The translations under genes and the position numbers were made by a program. Below the pieces are notes generated by a model. That model was not told the DNA's origin. It ran no database searches and worked only from the letters and a program-made list of their open reading frames with translations. 27,918 nucleotides of DNA from an uncultured Lachnoanaerobaculum sp. (GTDB lineage: Bacteria; Bacillota; Clostridia; Lachnospirales; Lachnospiraceae): NCBI RefSeq assembly GCF_938015485.1, contig NZ_CALLVU010000071.1:1-27918 (forward strand). The letters run 5' to 3'. Of this stretch, positions 8,501-16,546 are shown one piece after another (within the stretch, counting starts at the first letter, position 1; each line of letters begins with the position of its first letter).

Positions 8501-9116
8501 CGAAGAGACAAAGGATGCCGTATTTGAGTATCTTGAGGACGGACTCAATGACGTGGATGATATAAAAGAGTTTCCGAACATCTACATGCTTGCACTTTCA
8601 AAATATTACTCAAGGAAGGAAAAACTCAACTTCAAGCAGACAAGGCTTTGTGAGATGATTGTAAAAAATCTTTGTGATGAAGATATGGTTTTCTCATATT
8701 TTAAGGCACTCGCAAAGTTTGTTTATGTTGACAGAGATATTTTGGAGTCAACTTTTGTAGAGTATAAGGGCGAAAAGGGAAATATTATACTTAAGTCAAA
8801 GATTTTCCCGATAAGTGATAATTTCTTTGAAGAGGAATTTCCAAATGTTTACAAAAATATTTTTGTAAAGTACAAGAAAATCTTTGCGGATGAAATTTGG
8901 GAGTATCAGGTTGTGCAGAATACAGACGGTAATATTAAGGTATTGGCAAATGATTGTGTTCAATTCAACAAGGATGAGGACGCAAAAGAGAGCAGGTTTA
9001 TCCTTATAAACGATATTGAGGATTTGCTTGAGGGAAAAGACGAGGAAATGAAGGAGAAGCTGACGGAATTTATATATAAGGATGAGTTGGTGGACAACTT
9101 ATTTGCGCTGATATAA
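5559..9116 (+). CDS. DUF5717-like family giant cytosolic protein, function unknown
   Basis: An 1185-residue protein with no signal peptide or membrane helix, which I associate from memory with the Lachnospiraceae DUF5717 family; no function is known to me. By pattern: a β-rich, immunoglobulin-like N-terminal domain (about 15-115), a short helical stretch (about 116-195), a second β-rich domain (about 200-295), then a very long α-helical region (about 296-1050) resembling TPR-like solenoid repeats, interrupted near 678-745 by a β-rich insert, and a mixed C-terminal domain (about 1060-1185). It is acidic and lysine-rich. GAAGAGGTG upstream serves the ATG. It is first in a chain with an Hsp70-like protein and a TPR protein, which suggests a joint complex. 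No frameshift or truncation is seen. Confidence 0.8.
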   Translation: MRERINRLAKGIIEEELPILVCEPSNIDLPIKVDEAVRFEIEVRSDNKIPLKGVAYSDNIRVRVTDATFGGIKNVLVLEINSKNLNSDEKIEGSITLVTNAGEREIPYVFYIKNTDTAMVLNSLKTVDDFMVIAKEDMSIALAIFMYKDFCSSSFMRDIKLQKLYETLSRGDDFRSNLENFLQAAGNKMAVSFQLENSQLDFASVEEEKTSSIKVYKENWGLLDIDVSTNASFIKLGKDKIKNEDFVDDVCELEFTIDPNLLDDKKNIANINFKNGLNEKKLEIVINKNLEKEYQREARLFERKQWINYFKLRMEFELSNEKLKKNEILFKMLAVLDRLLVSTYKSLLVKLLKAEIFLMQGDKAGAKSTINSIDSRIKENKHELRDEYLILEYLDTYMYPDAEKIRDLCKLVKDLYKKDHSIIELILILNLDHTLADNPSEKQKFLKRAFELGDRSCILMMEYARLLCKNPHLLNSCGTLEVLALSFGIRNNLISISLSERILEVVRDTKKVNGAILNILISIYNALPSNELLQDICEIFINGNVRKNYVNKWYGKCIEKRIEADRIYEYFIYSLPEIYDTPMPEAVLKYFERINSMAEDFKLRIFENIVEYYPHNSEIYRAYIKRIKIFTIDNAMKLKMDSHLTNIYSGILEEDDIDERLAKIIPFLMNSYDIYVPEDRAKSIIVVYPELNGEKIYELKDKRAYVALYSENAVILIEDEFGNRYYSKDMVVDKIFYMQNLIDKAYEIDENHDMHRLEKLDKIADGVGIDLEDVSLIESAVEEIDIDQRFRNKLMSRLIEYFWKSSKEDDDIDFDLLNKTGTMSLNEENIFMYCDTLMNIGNKLESIEIIKSFGIEHIKKEDLLTLVTKAIEDDVFEQNKILVAIAFTLYKEGVFCDKTLEFIARVYNGRTTDMFDCLKVCVEQNVETYDFEERILIQMLFSNQTSKLDEAFGIYADRKRVTDTIIRAYFTVKSDAFFMNDEETKDAVFEYLEDGLNDVDDIKEFPNIYMLALSKYYSRKEKLNFKQTRLCEMIVKNLCDEDMVFSYFKALAKFVYVDRDILESTFVEYKGEKGNIILKSKIFPISDNFFEEEFPNVYKNIFVKYKKIFADEIWEYQVVQNTDGNIKVLANDCVQFNKDEDAKESRFILINDIEDLLEGKDEEMKEKLTEFIYKDELVDNLFALI

Positions 9117-9128
9117 AAAAAGAAAGGA

Positions 9129-9176
9129 ATGCGAATATTTGCATTTAAAATTTATCTAGGATGGGAGAAACAATGA
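9129..9176 (+). CDS. Possible 15-codon leader peptide overlapping the next start
   Basis: ATG at 9129 opens MRIFAFKIYLGWEKQ, whose TGA (9174-9176) overlaps the next gene's ATG (9173-9175) as ATGA. An AAAGGA sequence precedes it but sits too close to the ATG for normal spacing. It could couple translation of the ASKHA gene to the operon, or be chance. Confidence 0.25.
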   Translation: MRIFAFKIYLGWEKQ

Positions 9177-10402
9177 ATCCAAAGGTACTTGGAATCGCTT
9201 TATCGGATATAAGTACCGGTCTTATATTTTATCCTGATGATGAAGCATTGACATTTCCTACTGTTATAAGTAAGAAAAAGAATGAAGATGCCTGGGTGGT
9301 GGGAGAAGAGGCCTACGCCCTGGCACTGGACGGAAAAGGTATAATAACTGATAAATTATTAAAGTTGACCAGAAAAAACGGTATTGCAACTATTGACGGT
9401 ACAAGATATAAGGGTAGAGATATACTGAAGCTTTTCTTCAAAGAGATAATACAAGTCGGTATGGAGAAGCTTTATAAGGAAAAGCCTGAAGAAGTGGTAA
9501 TAGCCCTGGCAGGTCTTGACCAAAATATTATGAGGGATATCAGGGAAGCCTTTGTGGGACTTGGATATCAACCGAATCATATACATATTATAAGTAAGGA
9601 AGAAAGTTTTATATACTTTGTGCTTTCGCTGAAAAAAGATATATGGAACAATCGAGTGGGGATGTTTGACTTATCCGATGTAAGCCTTACATACTATGAG
9701 ATGCTTGCAAACAGAAACGCAAGAAAGCTCTTTGTAAGTGCGGAATCTGAAAATATGGATGAGGCATTCAACCTTCAGATACTGAGCAATCCTTCAGGTG
9801 CGAAGCTTGCCGATAAGATTTTGACTTCCGTAGCTGAAAAGGTGATGGATAAAAAGCAGTTTTCAGCTATATTTTTGACAGGTCAGGTATTTTCAGAGCA
9901 TGACTGGGCGGAGAATTTTATAAGCTTTTTATGTTCAAGAGGCAGAGTATATCTGGATACAAATATTTTTGCTAAGGGTGCGGCTTTTAAGGGCGTGGAC
10001 CTTGCAAGTGAAAACGCTATCTACAATATTGTAGCCACCTGTGAGGGAAGATTAAAATCCGATATATATATTGATGTGGTAAGCGGAGGCAAAGAAGCAA
10101 AGATATATCTCGGCAAGGCCGGAGATTTCTGGAACGAGCCTACTACAGAACTTTTACTTGTGCCTGACAATAGTGAGATTATTGATATAAATGTGGTAAG
10201 TGTAGATGGAAAAGATAAGAAAAATATACCTATATTGCTTGATTTCTTGCCGAAGAGACCTATAAAGACCAGAAGAATATTTTTCAAATCAAGCTTTTTG
10301 AACAACAAGATAATGAATCTTGAAATAGCGGATGCAGGATTCGGAGATATGTATCCTGCGACAGATGCAAAGAGAAATATTGAGGTGAGTATATGGGATT
10401 GA
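9173..10402 (+). CDS. ASKHA-fold (actin/Hsp70-like) protein, DUF5716-like
   Basis: A 409-residue cytosolic protein that looks like a divergent member of the actin/Hsp70/sugar-kinase superfamily; I associate it from memory with DUF5716. The N-terminal strand VLGIALSDISTG could be the phosphate-1 loop, MFDLSDVSLTYYEM (about 165-178) the phosphate-2 loop, and AIFLTGQVFS (about 237-246) with a following FAKGAAF the adenosine-binding segment, where Hsp70s read LVGG and GAA. The C-terminal third (about 290-409) is β-rich, as in an Hsp70 substrate-binding domain. The conserved Gly-Gly of true Hsp70 is altered, so ATP binding is unproven. GGGAG (9163-9167) fits the ATG at 9173; the in-frame ATG at 9161 has no spaced ribosome site. 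It overlaps the next gene by 10 nt. Confidence 0.78.
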   Translation: MNPKVLGIALSDISTGLIFYPDDEALTFPTVISKKKNEDAWVVGEEAYALALDGKGIITDKLLKLTRKNGIATIDGTRYKGRDILKLFFKEIIQVGMEKLYKEKPEEVVIALAGLDQNIMRDIREAFVGLGYQPNHIHIISKEESFIYFVLSLKKDIWNNRVGMFDLSDVSLTYYEMLANRNARKLFVSAESENMDEAFNLQILSNPSGAKLADKILTSVAEKVMDKKQFSAIFLTGQVFSEHDWAENFISFLCSRGRVYLDTNIFAKGAAFKGVDLASENAIYNIVATCEGRLKSDIYIDVVSGGKEAKIYLGKAGDFWNEPTTELLLVPDNSEIIDINVVSVDGKDKKNIPILLDFLPKRPIKTRRIFFKSSFLNNKIMNLEIADAGFGDMYPATDAKRNIEVSIWD

Positions 10403-11211
10403 TTTTATGTGAGAATTTGAGAACAAAAAATCCTTTCCATATAGAGGTGTTGTCACTTAATATATACAGCTTTGAGGAGCTTTGCTATATAATATATGAA
10501 AACCCTATTTTGGTGACAGAGGGGATTGTCAGTGATGAACTTGTAGACTTTATTGAAAATGAGCTCTCACTTGGTACTTTGGCTGAGAGCATCAAAAGAA
10601 AAAGGTCAAACAGAGTGGATGATACGGATATCTTGGTCTATATCATTGATTCATGTGATCTATATAATAATGCCGAATCCATTCTGTTTAGAAATGCCGT
10701 TGCGAAGATAAAAAAGATGAGCGTATGGGAAGTCGGCAAGCAAAGAGCCGACTATATGTTCTATATAGGAAGATACGGTGTCGCAAAGAAATATTACCTT
10801 GAGATACTTGATATGGAAAAAAAGGCCGACAACAACTTTGTCGGAAGCATCTATCACAATTTGGGTGTGACCTATGCGAATCTTTTCCTATACGAAGAGG
10901 CCTATGACGCTTTCAAAAAATCTTATGAGCTTACAAATGATGAAGTTATTTTGATGGAAATATACTTTTTAAAGAGGATATTTGACTCTGAGGGAAAGAA
11001 GAAAAAGAGTGCTGAAATAAATGATGCTTTTAAAGCCGACTTGATGGAAGAGGCAAAAAAAGCTTTTGATATAGCGGTAAGCGGCATCAAAGACGGTGAC
11101 AGATTAAAATATATAGAGCATATCTTCAATATGGAAGATAAAGAAGAAAAGAAAAAGATGATAAGTGAGTATATCAAAAAACTCAAATCAGATTACAGAA
11201 ACATGAAGTAA
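10393..11211 (+). CDS. TPR-containing protein of unknown function
   Basis: A 272-residue cytosolic protein without signal peptide or membrane helix. The N-terminal 110 residues show no family I recognise. Residues about 115-182 form tetratricopeptide-like helices (YMFYIGRYGVAKKYYLEIL, then SIYHNLGVTYANLFLYEEAYDAFKKSYEL), and the C-terminus is a lysine-rich helical tail. TPRs usually mediate protein contacts. Its start lies inside the end of the ASKHA gene (10-nt overlap) with GAGGTGAG just upstream, so the two are probably translated together. That overlap and its place between the ASKHA gene and valS suggest an adaptor for the ASKHA/DUF5717-like proteins; this is inference. Confidence 0.75.
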   Translation: MGLILCENLRTKNPFHIEVLSLNIYSFEELCYIIYENPILVTEGIVSDELVDFIENELSLGTLAESIKRKRSNRVDDTDILVYIIDSCDLYNNAESILFRNAVAKIKKMSVWEVGKQRADYMFYIGRYGVAKKYYLEILDMEKKADNNFVGSIYHNLGVTYANLFLYEEAYDAFKKSYELTNDEVILMEIYFLKRIFDSEGKKKKSAEINDAFKADLMEEAKKAFDIAVSGIKDGDRLKYIEHIFNMEDKEEKKKMISEYIKKLKSDYRNMK

Positions 11212-11220
11212 GAGGTGTTT

Positions 11221-13863
11221 ATGAAAGAATTGGAAAAGACATACAGCCCCGAAAAAATAGAGGGCAGAATATACAGAAAGTGGCTTGAAGGAAAATATTT
11301 CCATGCAGAGGTAAATAAGGATAAAAAGCCTTTTACCATCATTATGCCTCCACCAAATATCACAGGACAGCTGCATATGGGTCACGCACTTGACAACACA
11401 ATGCAGGATATACTTATCAGATATAAGAGAATGGCGGGATACGAGGCACTTTGGCAGCCGGGAACAGACCATGCGGCTATAGCTACAGAGGTAAAAGTCA
11501 TTGATAAGTTAAAGTCCGAGGGCAAGAACAAATATGAACTTGGCAGAGAAAAATTCCTTGAAGAGGCTTGGGCATGGAGAAATGACTACGGCACAAGAAT
11601 AATCAACCAGCTCCAAAGACTCGGATCGTCTGCAGACTGGGACAGAGAAAGATTTACCATGGATGAACATGGTCAAAAGGCTGTAAAGGAAGTATTTTTA
11701 AAGCTTTATGAAAAGGGATATATCTACAAAGGCAACAGAATTATAAACTGGTGCCCTGAATGTAAGACATCAATTTCAGATGCTGAAGTTGAGCATATCG
11801 AGATGGAGGGCAATTTCTGGCATATCAAGTATCCTATAAAAGGTGAAGAGGGCAAGTTTGTGGAGATTGCGACTACAAGACCTGAAACACTTTTGGGTGA
11901 CAGTGCCGTAGCCGTAAACCCTTCGGATGAGAGATATAAGGATATAGTAGGAAAGAAGCTCATACTTCCGCTTGTAGGCAGAGAGATTCCTGTAGTAGCC
12001 GATGAATATGTAGACAAGAAGTTCGGTACAGGTTGTGTAAAGATAACACCTGCACATGACCCTAACGACTTTGAGGTAGGTAAAAGACATAATCTGCCTG
12101 AAATCAATATAATGCATGACGATGCCACAATCGACTGCCCGGGAAGTAAGTATGACGGACTTGACAGATATGAGGCAAGAAAACTTATAGTTGAAGACCT
12201 TAAGAATGAAGGACTTTTGGTAAAGGCCGTACCGCACAGTCACAATGTAGGAAGACATGACAGGTGTAAGACTATAGTGGAGCCTCTTATCAAGCCTCAG
12301 TGGTTTGTCTCTATGAGCGAGCTTGCAAAACCTGCTATAAAGGCTATAGAGACAGGTGAACTTAAGTTTGTACCTGAGAGTTACTCAAAGACATACCTGC
12401 ATTGGCTTGAAAATATCAAAGACTGGTGTATATCAAGACAGCTTTGGTGGGGACATCAGATACCGGCATACACCTGCAGCAAATGCGGTGAGATAACTGT
12501 TGCAAAGGAGAAACCGGATGCCTGTCCGAAATGCGGATGCCATGAGTTTGTACAGGATGAGGATACACTTGATACATGGTTCTCATCGGCACTTTGGCCT
12601 TTCTCAACACTGGGATGGCCTGATGATACACCTGAGATGAGGTATTTTTATCCTACAGATGTACTTGTAACGGGATATGACATCATATTCTTCTGGGTAG
12701 TAAGAATGGTATTCTCAGGATACGAACAGACAGGTAAGTCGCCTTTCCACACGGTACTGATACACGGACTTGTAAGAGATTCAGAGGGAAGAAAGATGAG
12801 TAAATCCCTTGGAAACGGTATAGATCCGCTTGAAGTAATAGATAAGTACGGTGCCGACGCTCTGAGAATGATGCTTATCACAGGAAATGCACCGGGAAAT
12901 GATATGCGATTCTACTATGAGAGAGTGGAAAGTGCCAGAAATTTCGCCAATAAGATTTGGAATGCCGCCAGACTTATCATGATGAATGTGGGCGATGAAA
13001 AAGTAGGCGACATAGATAAGTCAAAGCTTATGCTCTCGGATAAGTGGATTCTTTCAAAGACAAATAAGCTTATAAATGAGGTAACCGCAAATCTTGATAA
13101 ATTTGAGCTCGGTATCGCACTTTCAAAGATCTATGACTTTGCATGGGAAGAGTTCTGTGACTGGTATATAGAGATGGTAAAGGTAAGACTCTGGAATAAG
13201 GAAGACGAAAGCAGAGAAACTGCACTTACGGTACTTATATATGTTCTTAACAACATACTTAAGCTTTTACATCCTTTCATGCCTTTTATTACAGAAGAAA
13301 TATACTGCACTGTTAATGAAGGTGTAAAGACCATAATGATTGAGCCTTGGCCTGTAGAAAACCCGGATTATAATTTTATAGAGGATGAGAATAAGGCGGA
13401 GCTTATAAAGGAGGCTGTAAGAGCTGTCAGAAATGTAAGATCTTCTATGAATGTACCGCCTTCACATAAGGCAAAGGGCATTGTAGTCAGTGAGGATGAG
13501 AAAATAAGAGATACATTTGAGAGTGCCGGGGATTTCTTTAAGCAGCTTGCAGGACTTGACAAGCTCATTATAGATTCCGATGATTCTATAGTTGAAAAAG
13601 ACTCCGTAAGAGTTGCAATCCCTAATGCATCCGTATATTTGCCACTAAGAGAGCTTGTAGATATTGAAAAAGAAGTTGAAAGACTGAAAAAAGAAGAGAA
13701 AAAGCTTATCGGCGAGGTGGCAAGATCAACAGGAATGCTTTCAAACGAGAAGTTTGTAAGTAAGGCGCCACAGGCTAAGATAGATGAAGAGAAGAAAAAG
13801 CTTGAAAACTACGAGCAGATGCTTTCACAGGTAAGAGAGCAGCTTGAAAGACTGTCCGACTGA
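11221..13863 (+). CDS. valS: Valyl-tRNA synthetase
   Basis: Charges tRNA-Val with valine in the cytoplasm. It is a class I synthetase with the HMGH motif (52-55), after PPPNITGQL, and KMSKS at 525-529. The CP1 editing domain contains ATTRPETLLGD. A zinc-ribbon-like insertion has CSKC and CPKC. The anticodon-binding helical domain leads to the C-terminal coiled-coil arm typical of ValRS (about the last 65 residues, LVDIEKEVERLKKEEKKL onward). Its length of 880 residues is normal. AGAGG (11211-11215) is 5 nt from the ATG at 11221; the in-frame GTG at 11215 is part of that site and is not used. It lies 9 nt after the TPR gene and 1 nt before folC. No T-box leader is adjacent. Confidence 0.96.
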   Translation: MKELEKTYSPEKIEGRIYRKWLEGKYFHAEVNKDKKPFTIIMPPPNITGQLHMGHALDNTMQDILIRYKRMAGYEALWQPGTDHAAIATEVKVIDKLKSEGKNKYELGREKFLEEAWAWRNDYGTRIINQLQRLGSSADWDRERFTMDEHGQKAVKEVFLKLYEKGYIYKGNRIINWCPECKTSISDAEVEHIEMEGNFWHIKYPIKGEEGKFVEIATTRPETLLGDSAVAVNPSDERYKDIVGKKLILPLVGREIPVVADEYVDKKFGTGCVKITPAHDPNDFEVGKRHNLPEINIMHDDATIDCPGSKYDGLDRYEARKLIVEDLKNEGLLVKAVPHSHNVGRHDRCKTIVEPLIKPQWFVSMSELAKPAIKAIETGELKFVPESYSKTYLHWLENIKDWCISRQLWWGHQIPAYTCSKCGEITVAKEKPDACPKCGCHEFVQDEDTLDTWFSSALWPFSTLGWPDDTPEMRYFYPTDVLVTGYDIIFFWVVRMVFSGYEQTGKSPFHTVLIHGLVRDSEGRKMSKSLGNGIDPLEVIDKYGADALRMMLITGNAPGNDMRFYYERVESARNFANKIWNAARLIMMNVGDEKVGDIDKSKLMLSDKWILSKTNKLINEVTANLDKFELGIALSKIYDFAWEEFCDWYIEMVKVRLWNKEDESRETALTVLIYVLNNILKLLHPFMPFITEEIYCTVNEGVKTIMIEPWPVENPDYNFIEDENKAELIKEAVRAVRNVRSSMNVPPSHKAKGIVVSEDEKIRDTFESAGDFFKQLAGLDKLIIDSDDSIVEKDSVRVAIPNASVYLPLRELVDIEKEVERLKKEEKKLIGEVARSTGMLSNEKFVSKAPQAKIDEEKKKLENYEQMLSQVREQLERLSD

Positions 13864-13864
13864 T

Positions 13865-15070
13865 ATGAATGAAAAAGAATATATAGAGAGTATACCCATG
13901 TGGGCAAAGAAAAAGAACTCCCTTTCGGAAGTAAAGAAAAACATAGAAACTTTAGAGGTTAAGCTTCCGAAGATAGTTCATGTAGCAGGAACCAACGGGA
14001 AAGGCTCTGTATGTGCATATCTTAGCAATATCCTGATTGATGCGGGAATGAAGGTGGGAACCTTCATTTCGCCGCATTTGGTAGAGGTTAATGAGAGAAT
14101 ATTGCTTGATATGAAACCTATATCTGATGATGAGTTGGAGGATATTTCAAAGTATGTAAGAGAAAAGCTTAAGGGCGCATTGAATCCTCCCACATACTTT
14201 GAATATCTTTTCTATATGGCGGCGGTCTGTTTTTCAAGGTCAAATCTTGATATTGTCATACTTGAAACAGGTATGGGCGGCAGACTTGATGTGACCAATA
14301 TATTTGATGAAACTCTTGGTATTATTACAAGTATAGGTATGGATCACATGATGTATCTTGGAAATACTGTAAAAGAGATCGCATTTGAGAAAGCCGGTAT
14401 TATAAAAAATAATTCTGTTATAATCTTTGATGACTGTGATGAAGAGTCAAATGAGGTTATAAAAGAAACTGCCAAAATAAGAAATGCCAAGTTAGTTGCA
14501 CTCTCAAGTATAGACTATAAGAGCTTTGACTTTACATATGTAAACTACAAGAAAAAGGCTGCGGCACTTGCCATATTGGCGGCAAGAGTGATTCTTGACA
14601 GATCGGACATAGACACGAAAAGTATAAAATCTACCGTTTGGCACGGCAGAATGGAAGAAATAGGAAGAGATATTATTATAGACGGTGCCCATAATGTACC
14701 TGCAATTAAAGAGTTTGTAGATAATGCTCTTGCCGTTTCAAAAAATAGAAACAAAAAGATAAAGCTTTTGATATCAATAGTAAAGGATAAAGAAATTGAA
14801 GAGATGTTTGATATACTTACATCAGGTTTGGATGTAAAAAAATATTATTTGACTTCACTTGATTCATACAGAAGCAATGATATAAAAAAGCTTTATAACA
14901 GCTTAAATATACTTTTAGAAAAAAATAAAAAAGTCGCAGAGATTGCCTGCTATAATAACGTGGAGGAGGCTTTATCTGAGGCCGAGTTTGAGAAAAGGGA
15001 TGATGAGATTTTATTTTGTGTAGGCTCATTGTATCTGATAGGAGAGATATTAAAAGATGATAGATTTTGA
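13865..15070 (+). CDS. folC: Bifunctional folylpolyglutamate synthase/dihydrofolate synthase
   Basis: Adds glutamate to dihydropteroate and to folates, in the cytoplasm. The Mur-ligase-type ATP loop GTNGKGS (42-48), FISPHLVEVNER (68-79), ETGMGGRLDVTN (134-145), MDHMMYLG with its metal-ligand histidine (161) and the C-terminal IIDGAHNVPAI motif are all present. At 401 residues it is slightly shorter than many family members but complete. It begins one base after the valS TGA; no good ribosome site is visible, so it is likely coupled to valS. The valS-folC order is common in Firmicutes. Its last 14 bases overlap the next small gene. Confidence 0.92.
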   Translation: MNEKEYIESIPMWAKKKNSLSEVKKNIETLEVKLPKIVHVAGTNGKGSVCAYLSNILIDAGMKVGTFISPHLVEVNERILLDMKPISDDELEDISKYVREKLKGALNPPTYFEYLFYMAAVCFSRSNLDIVILETGMGGRLDVTNIFDETLGIITSIGMDHMMYLGNTVKEIAFEKAGIIKNNSVIIFDDCDEESNEVIKETAKIRNAKLVALSSIDYKSFDFTYVNYKKKAAALAILAARVILDRSDIDTKSIKSTVWHGRMEEIGRDIIIDGAHNVPAIKEFVDNALAVSKNRNKKIKLLISIVKDKEIEEMFDILTSGLDVKKYYLTSLDSYRSNDIKKLYNSLNILLEKNKKVAEIACYNNVEEALSEAEFEKRDDEILFCVGSLYLIGEILKDDRF

Positions 15071-15197
15071 AGAAGAATTAAGTAAGTTTAAGCCGTCACC
15101 TGATATTTCGTCAGTGGAGGACATCATTGCAAAAAGTGATATTTCAGATCTGAACGATATATTGATGGAACTGTTAAAAGAACAGGTAAAGGGATGA
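15057..15197 (+). CDS. Small 46-residue acidic protein between folC and the TPR gene
   Basis: ATG at 15057 opens a 46-codon frame, MIDFEEELSKFKPSP onward, ending in a TGA at 15195-15197. The predicted product is helical, acidic and soluble, with repeated Asp/Ile/Leu patterns such as DLNDILMELLKEQ. GGAGA (15041-15045) precedes the start by 11 nt. It overlaps the folC end by 14 nt, and its TGA overlaps an in-frame ATG of the TPR gene. It fills the whole folC-TPR interval, which otherwise would be an unusual gap in a tightly packed operon. No function is known. Its partner may be the TPR protein or FolC, by position only. Confidence 0.7.
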   Translation: MIDFEEELSKFKPSPDISSVEDIIAKSDISDLNDILMELLKEQVKG

Positions 15198-15199
15198 AA

Positions 15200-16546
15200 A
15201 TGGCCGGTATAAATAGAAGAAGAAAACTGGAGCAGATGTCAAACGGTTACTACAACTTGGGTCTGTCTTTAGCAAAGGAAAGAAATTTATCTTCGGCACT
15301 TAATGCACTGAGTATAGCTTTGGGACTGAACAAGAAAAATACTGACGCAAGGAATCTCTACGGACTTATCTGCTTTGAGATGGGAGAAGAGACCAAGGCG
15401 CTTATTTCTTGGGTGATCAGTATAAATATCAGCCAAATAGGCAATCCGGCACAGAACTATCTGCAGAAAATCAGAAACAAGTCCGCATATCTTGAGAAGT
15501 CACAGGATGCCATTTCAAAATATAATAAGGCAATCTCACAGATAAGAACCGTAAATTACGATATGGCGAGGATGAATCTGAAGCAGGCAGTGGATATAAG
15601 ACCGCATTTTGTAAAGGCGATGCTTGCACTTGCACTTTTGGATATAAAAGAGGGCAAGGCGGGCGAGGCGAAAAAACTTTTGGATTCTGTGCTTTCAATC
15701 GACAGATTCAATACAAAGGCTATTACATATCTTGACGAGATGAAGCCTATGGTTGAAAAAAAGTCACAAAAAAGAAGGCTTTCAGTCATAGGAAGTCCGA
15801 TAAAAAAAGAAAAGCCTGTGGAAAATACAAGCACAAGTATGCCTGTAACCGAGATATATAAGAATTATTCGGGAATGTTTACAGCCATCAATGTGGGTAT
15901 CGGACTTATTGTAGGTGCCTGCGCCATGGTATTTTTATATATGCCTACTATGAAAGTGTCACTGAATAACGCACATAATAAAGAGGTGGTCGAGATTTCA
16001 CAGAAGTTAAACGATGCAAACCTTTCTATGGAATCTTTAAAGACTGAAAACGATTCATTAAACGACCAGGTAAATAAACTCAATGAGGTGAACAATACCT
16101 CAACCGAGAATATGAACTATAAGCTTTTGCAGTATGTCTACCTTGTAGGTGTTGTAAAAGAGTATAATGCAAAAAATTATACCAAGGCGGCTGAGATTTT
16201 TTCAAGTATTGATACAAATCAGCTTACCGATGTGGACAACGGTCCGGGCATTTCAATAACAGGTATATTCGGAGAGATTGCACCTAAGATGAGGGCCGAC
16301 GGCCCGAAGCTTTTGACTGCGGTAGCGGACGGACTTGTAAAATCGGGAGACTATGCAGGTGCCATAGGTTACTATGATGCGGCACTTAGGATAGCACCTG
16401 ACTATTTGGAAGCAAAGTATAAGAAGGCATTGGCATATAAGACTTCAGGAGATGTGGAGACTGCCAACAATCTCTTTACTGAGATTATTACGGCAGCACC
16501 TGAGGACAAATTTGCCAAAGAAGCACAAAGAGAGAGAGGTTATTGA
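15200..16546 (+). CDS. Membrane-anchored TPR protein with coiled coil
   Basis: A protein of 448 residues with no N-terminal signal peptide. Residues about 15-185 are TPR-like repeats (NGYYNLGLSLAKERNLSSAL, ARNLYGLICFEMGEETKAL, PHFVKAMLALALLDIKEGKA). A basic linker leads to a single membrane helix at about 226-248. A coiled coil follows (about 258-300, EISQKLNDANLSMESLKTEN) and then another TPR set (about 310-445). With a cytosolic N-terminus, the second TPR set would be outside the membrane. AAAGGG (15188-15193) is 6 nt from ATG 15200; ATG 15194 has none, so the former was chosen. It overlaps the DUF308-like gene by one base. This may be a scaffold or envelope protein; the function is unknown. 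Confidence 0.82.
   Translation: MAGINRRRKLEQMSNGYYNLGLSLAKERNLSSALNALSIALGLNKKNTDARNLYGLICFEMGEETKALISWVISINISQIGNPAQNYLQKIRNKSAYLEKSQDAISKYNKAISQIRTVNYDMARMNLKQAVDIRPHFVKAMLALALLDIKEGKAGEAKKLLDSVLSIDRFNTKAITYLDEMKPMVEKKSQKRRLSVIGSPIKKEKPVENTSTSMPVTEIYKNYSGMFTAINVGIGLIVGACAMVFLYMPTMKVSLNNAHNKEVVEISQKLNDANLSMESLKTENDSLNDQVNKLNEVNNTSTENMNYKLLQYVYLVGVVKEYNAKNYTKAAEIFSSIDTNQLTDVDNGPGISITGIFGEIAPKMRADGPKLLTAVADGLVKSGDYAGAIGYYDAALRIAPDYLEAKYKKALAYKTSGDVETANNLFTEIITAAPEDKFAKEAQRERGY

Noticed and set aside
11215..11220. GTG start for valS
   Set aside because: The GTG is part of the AGAGG ribosome site region; the ATG at 11221 has correct spacing.
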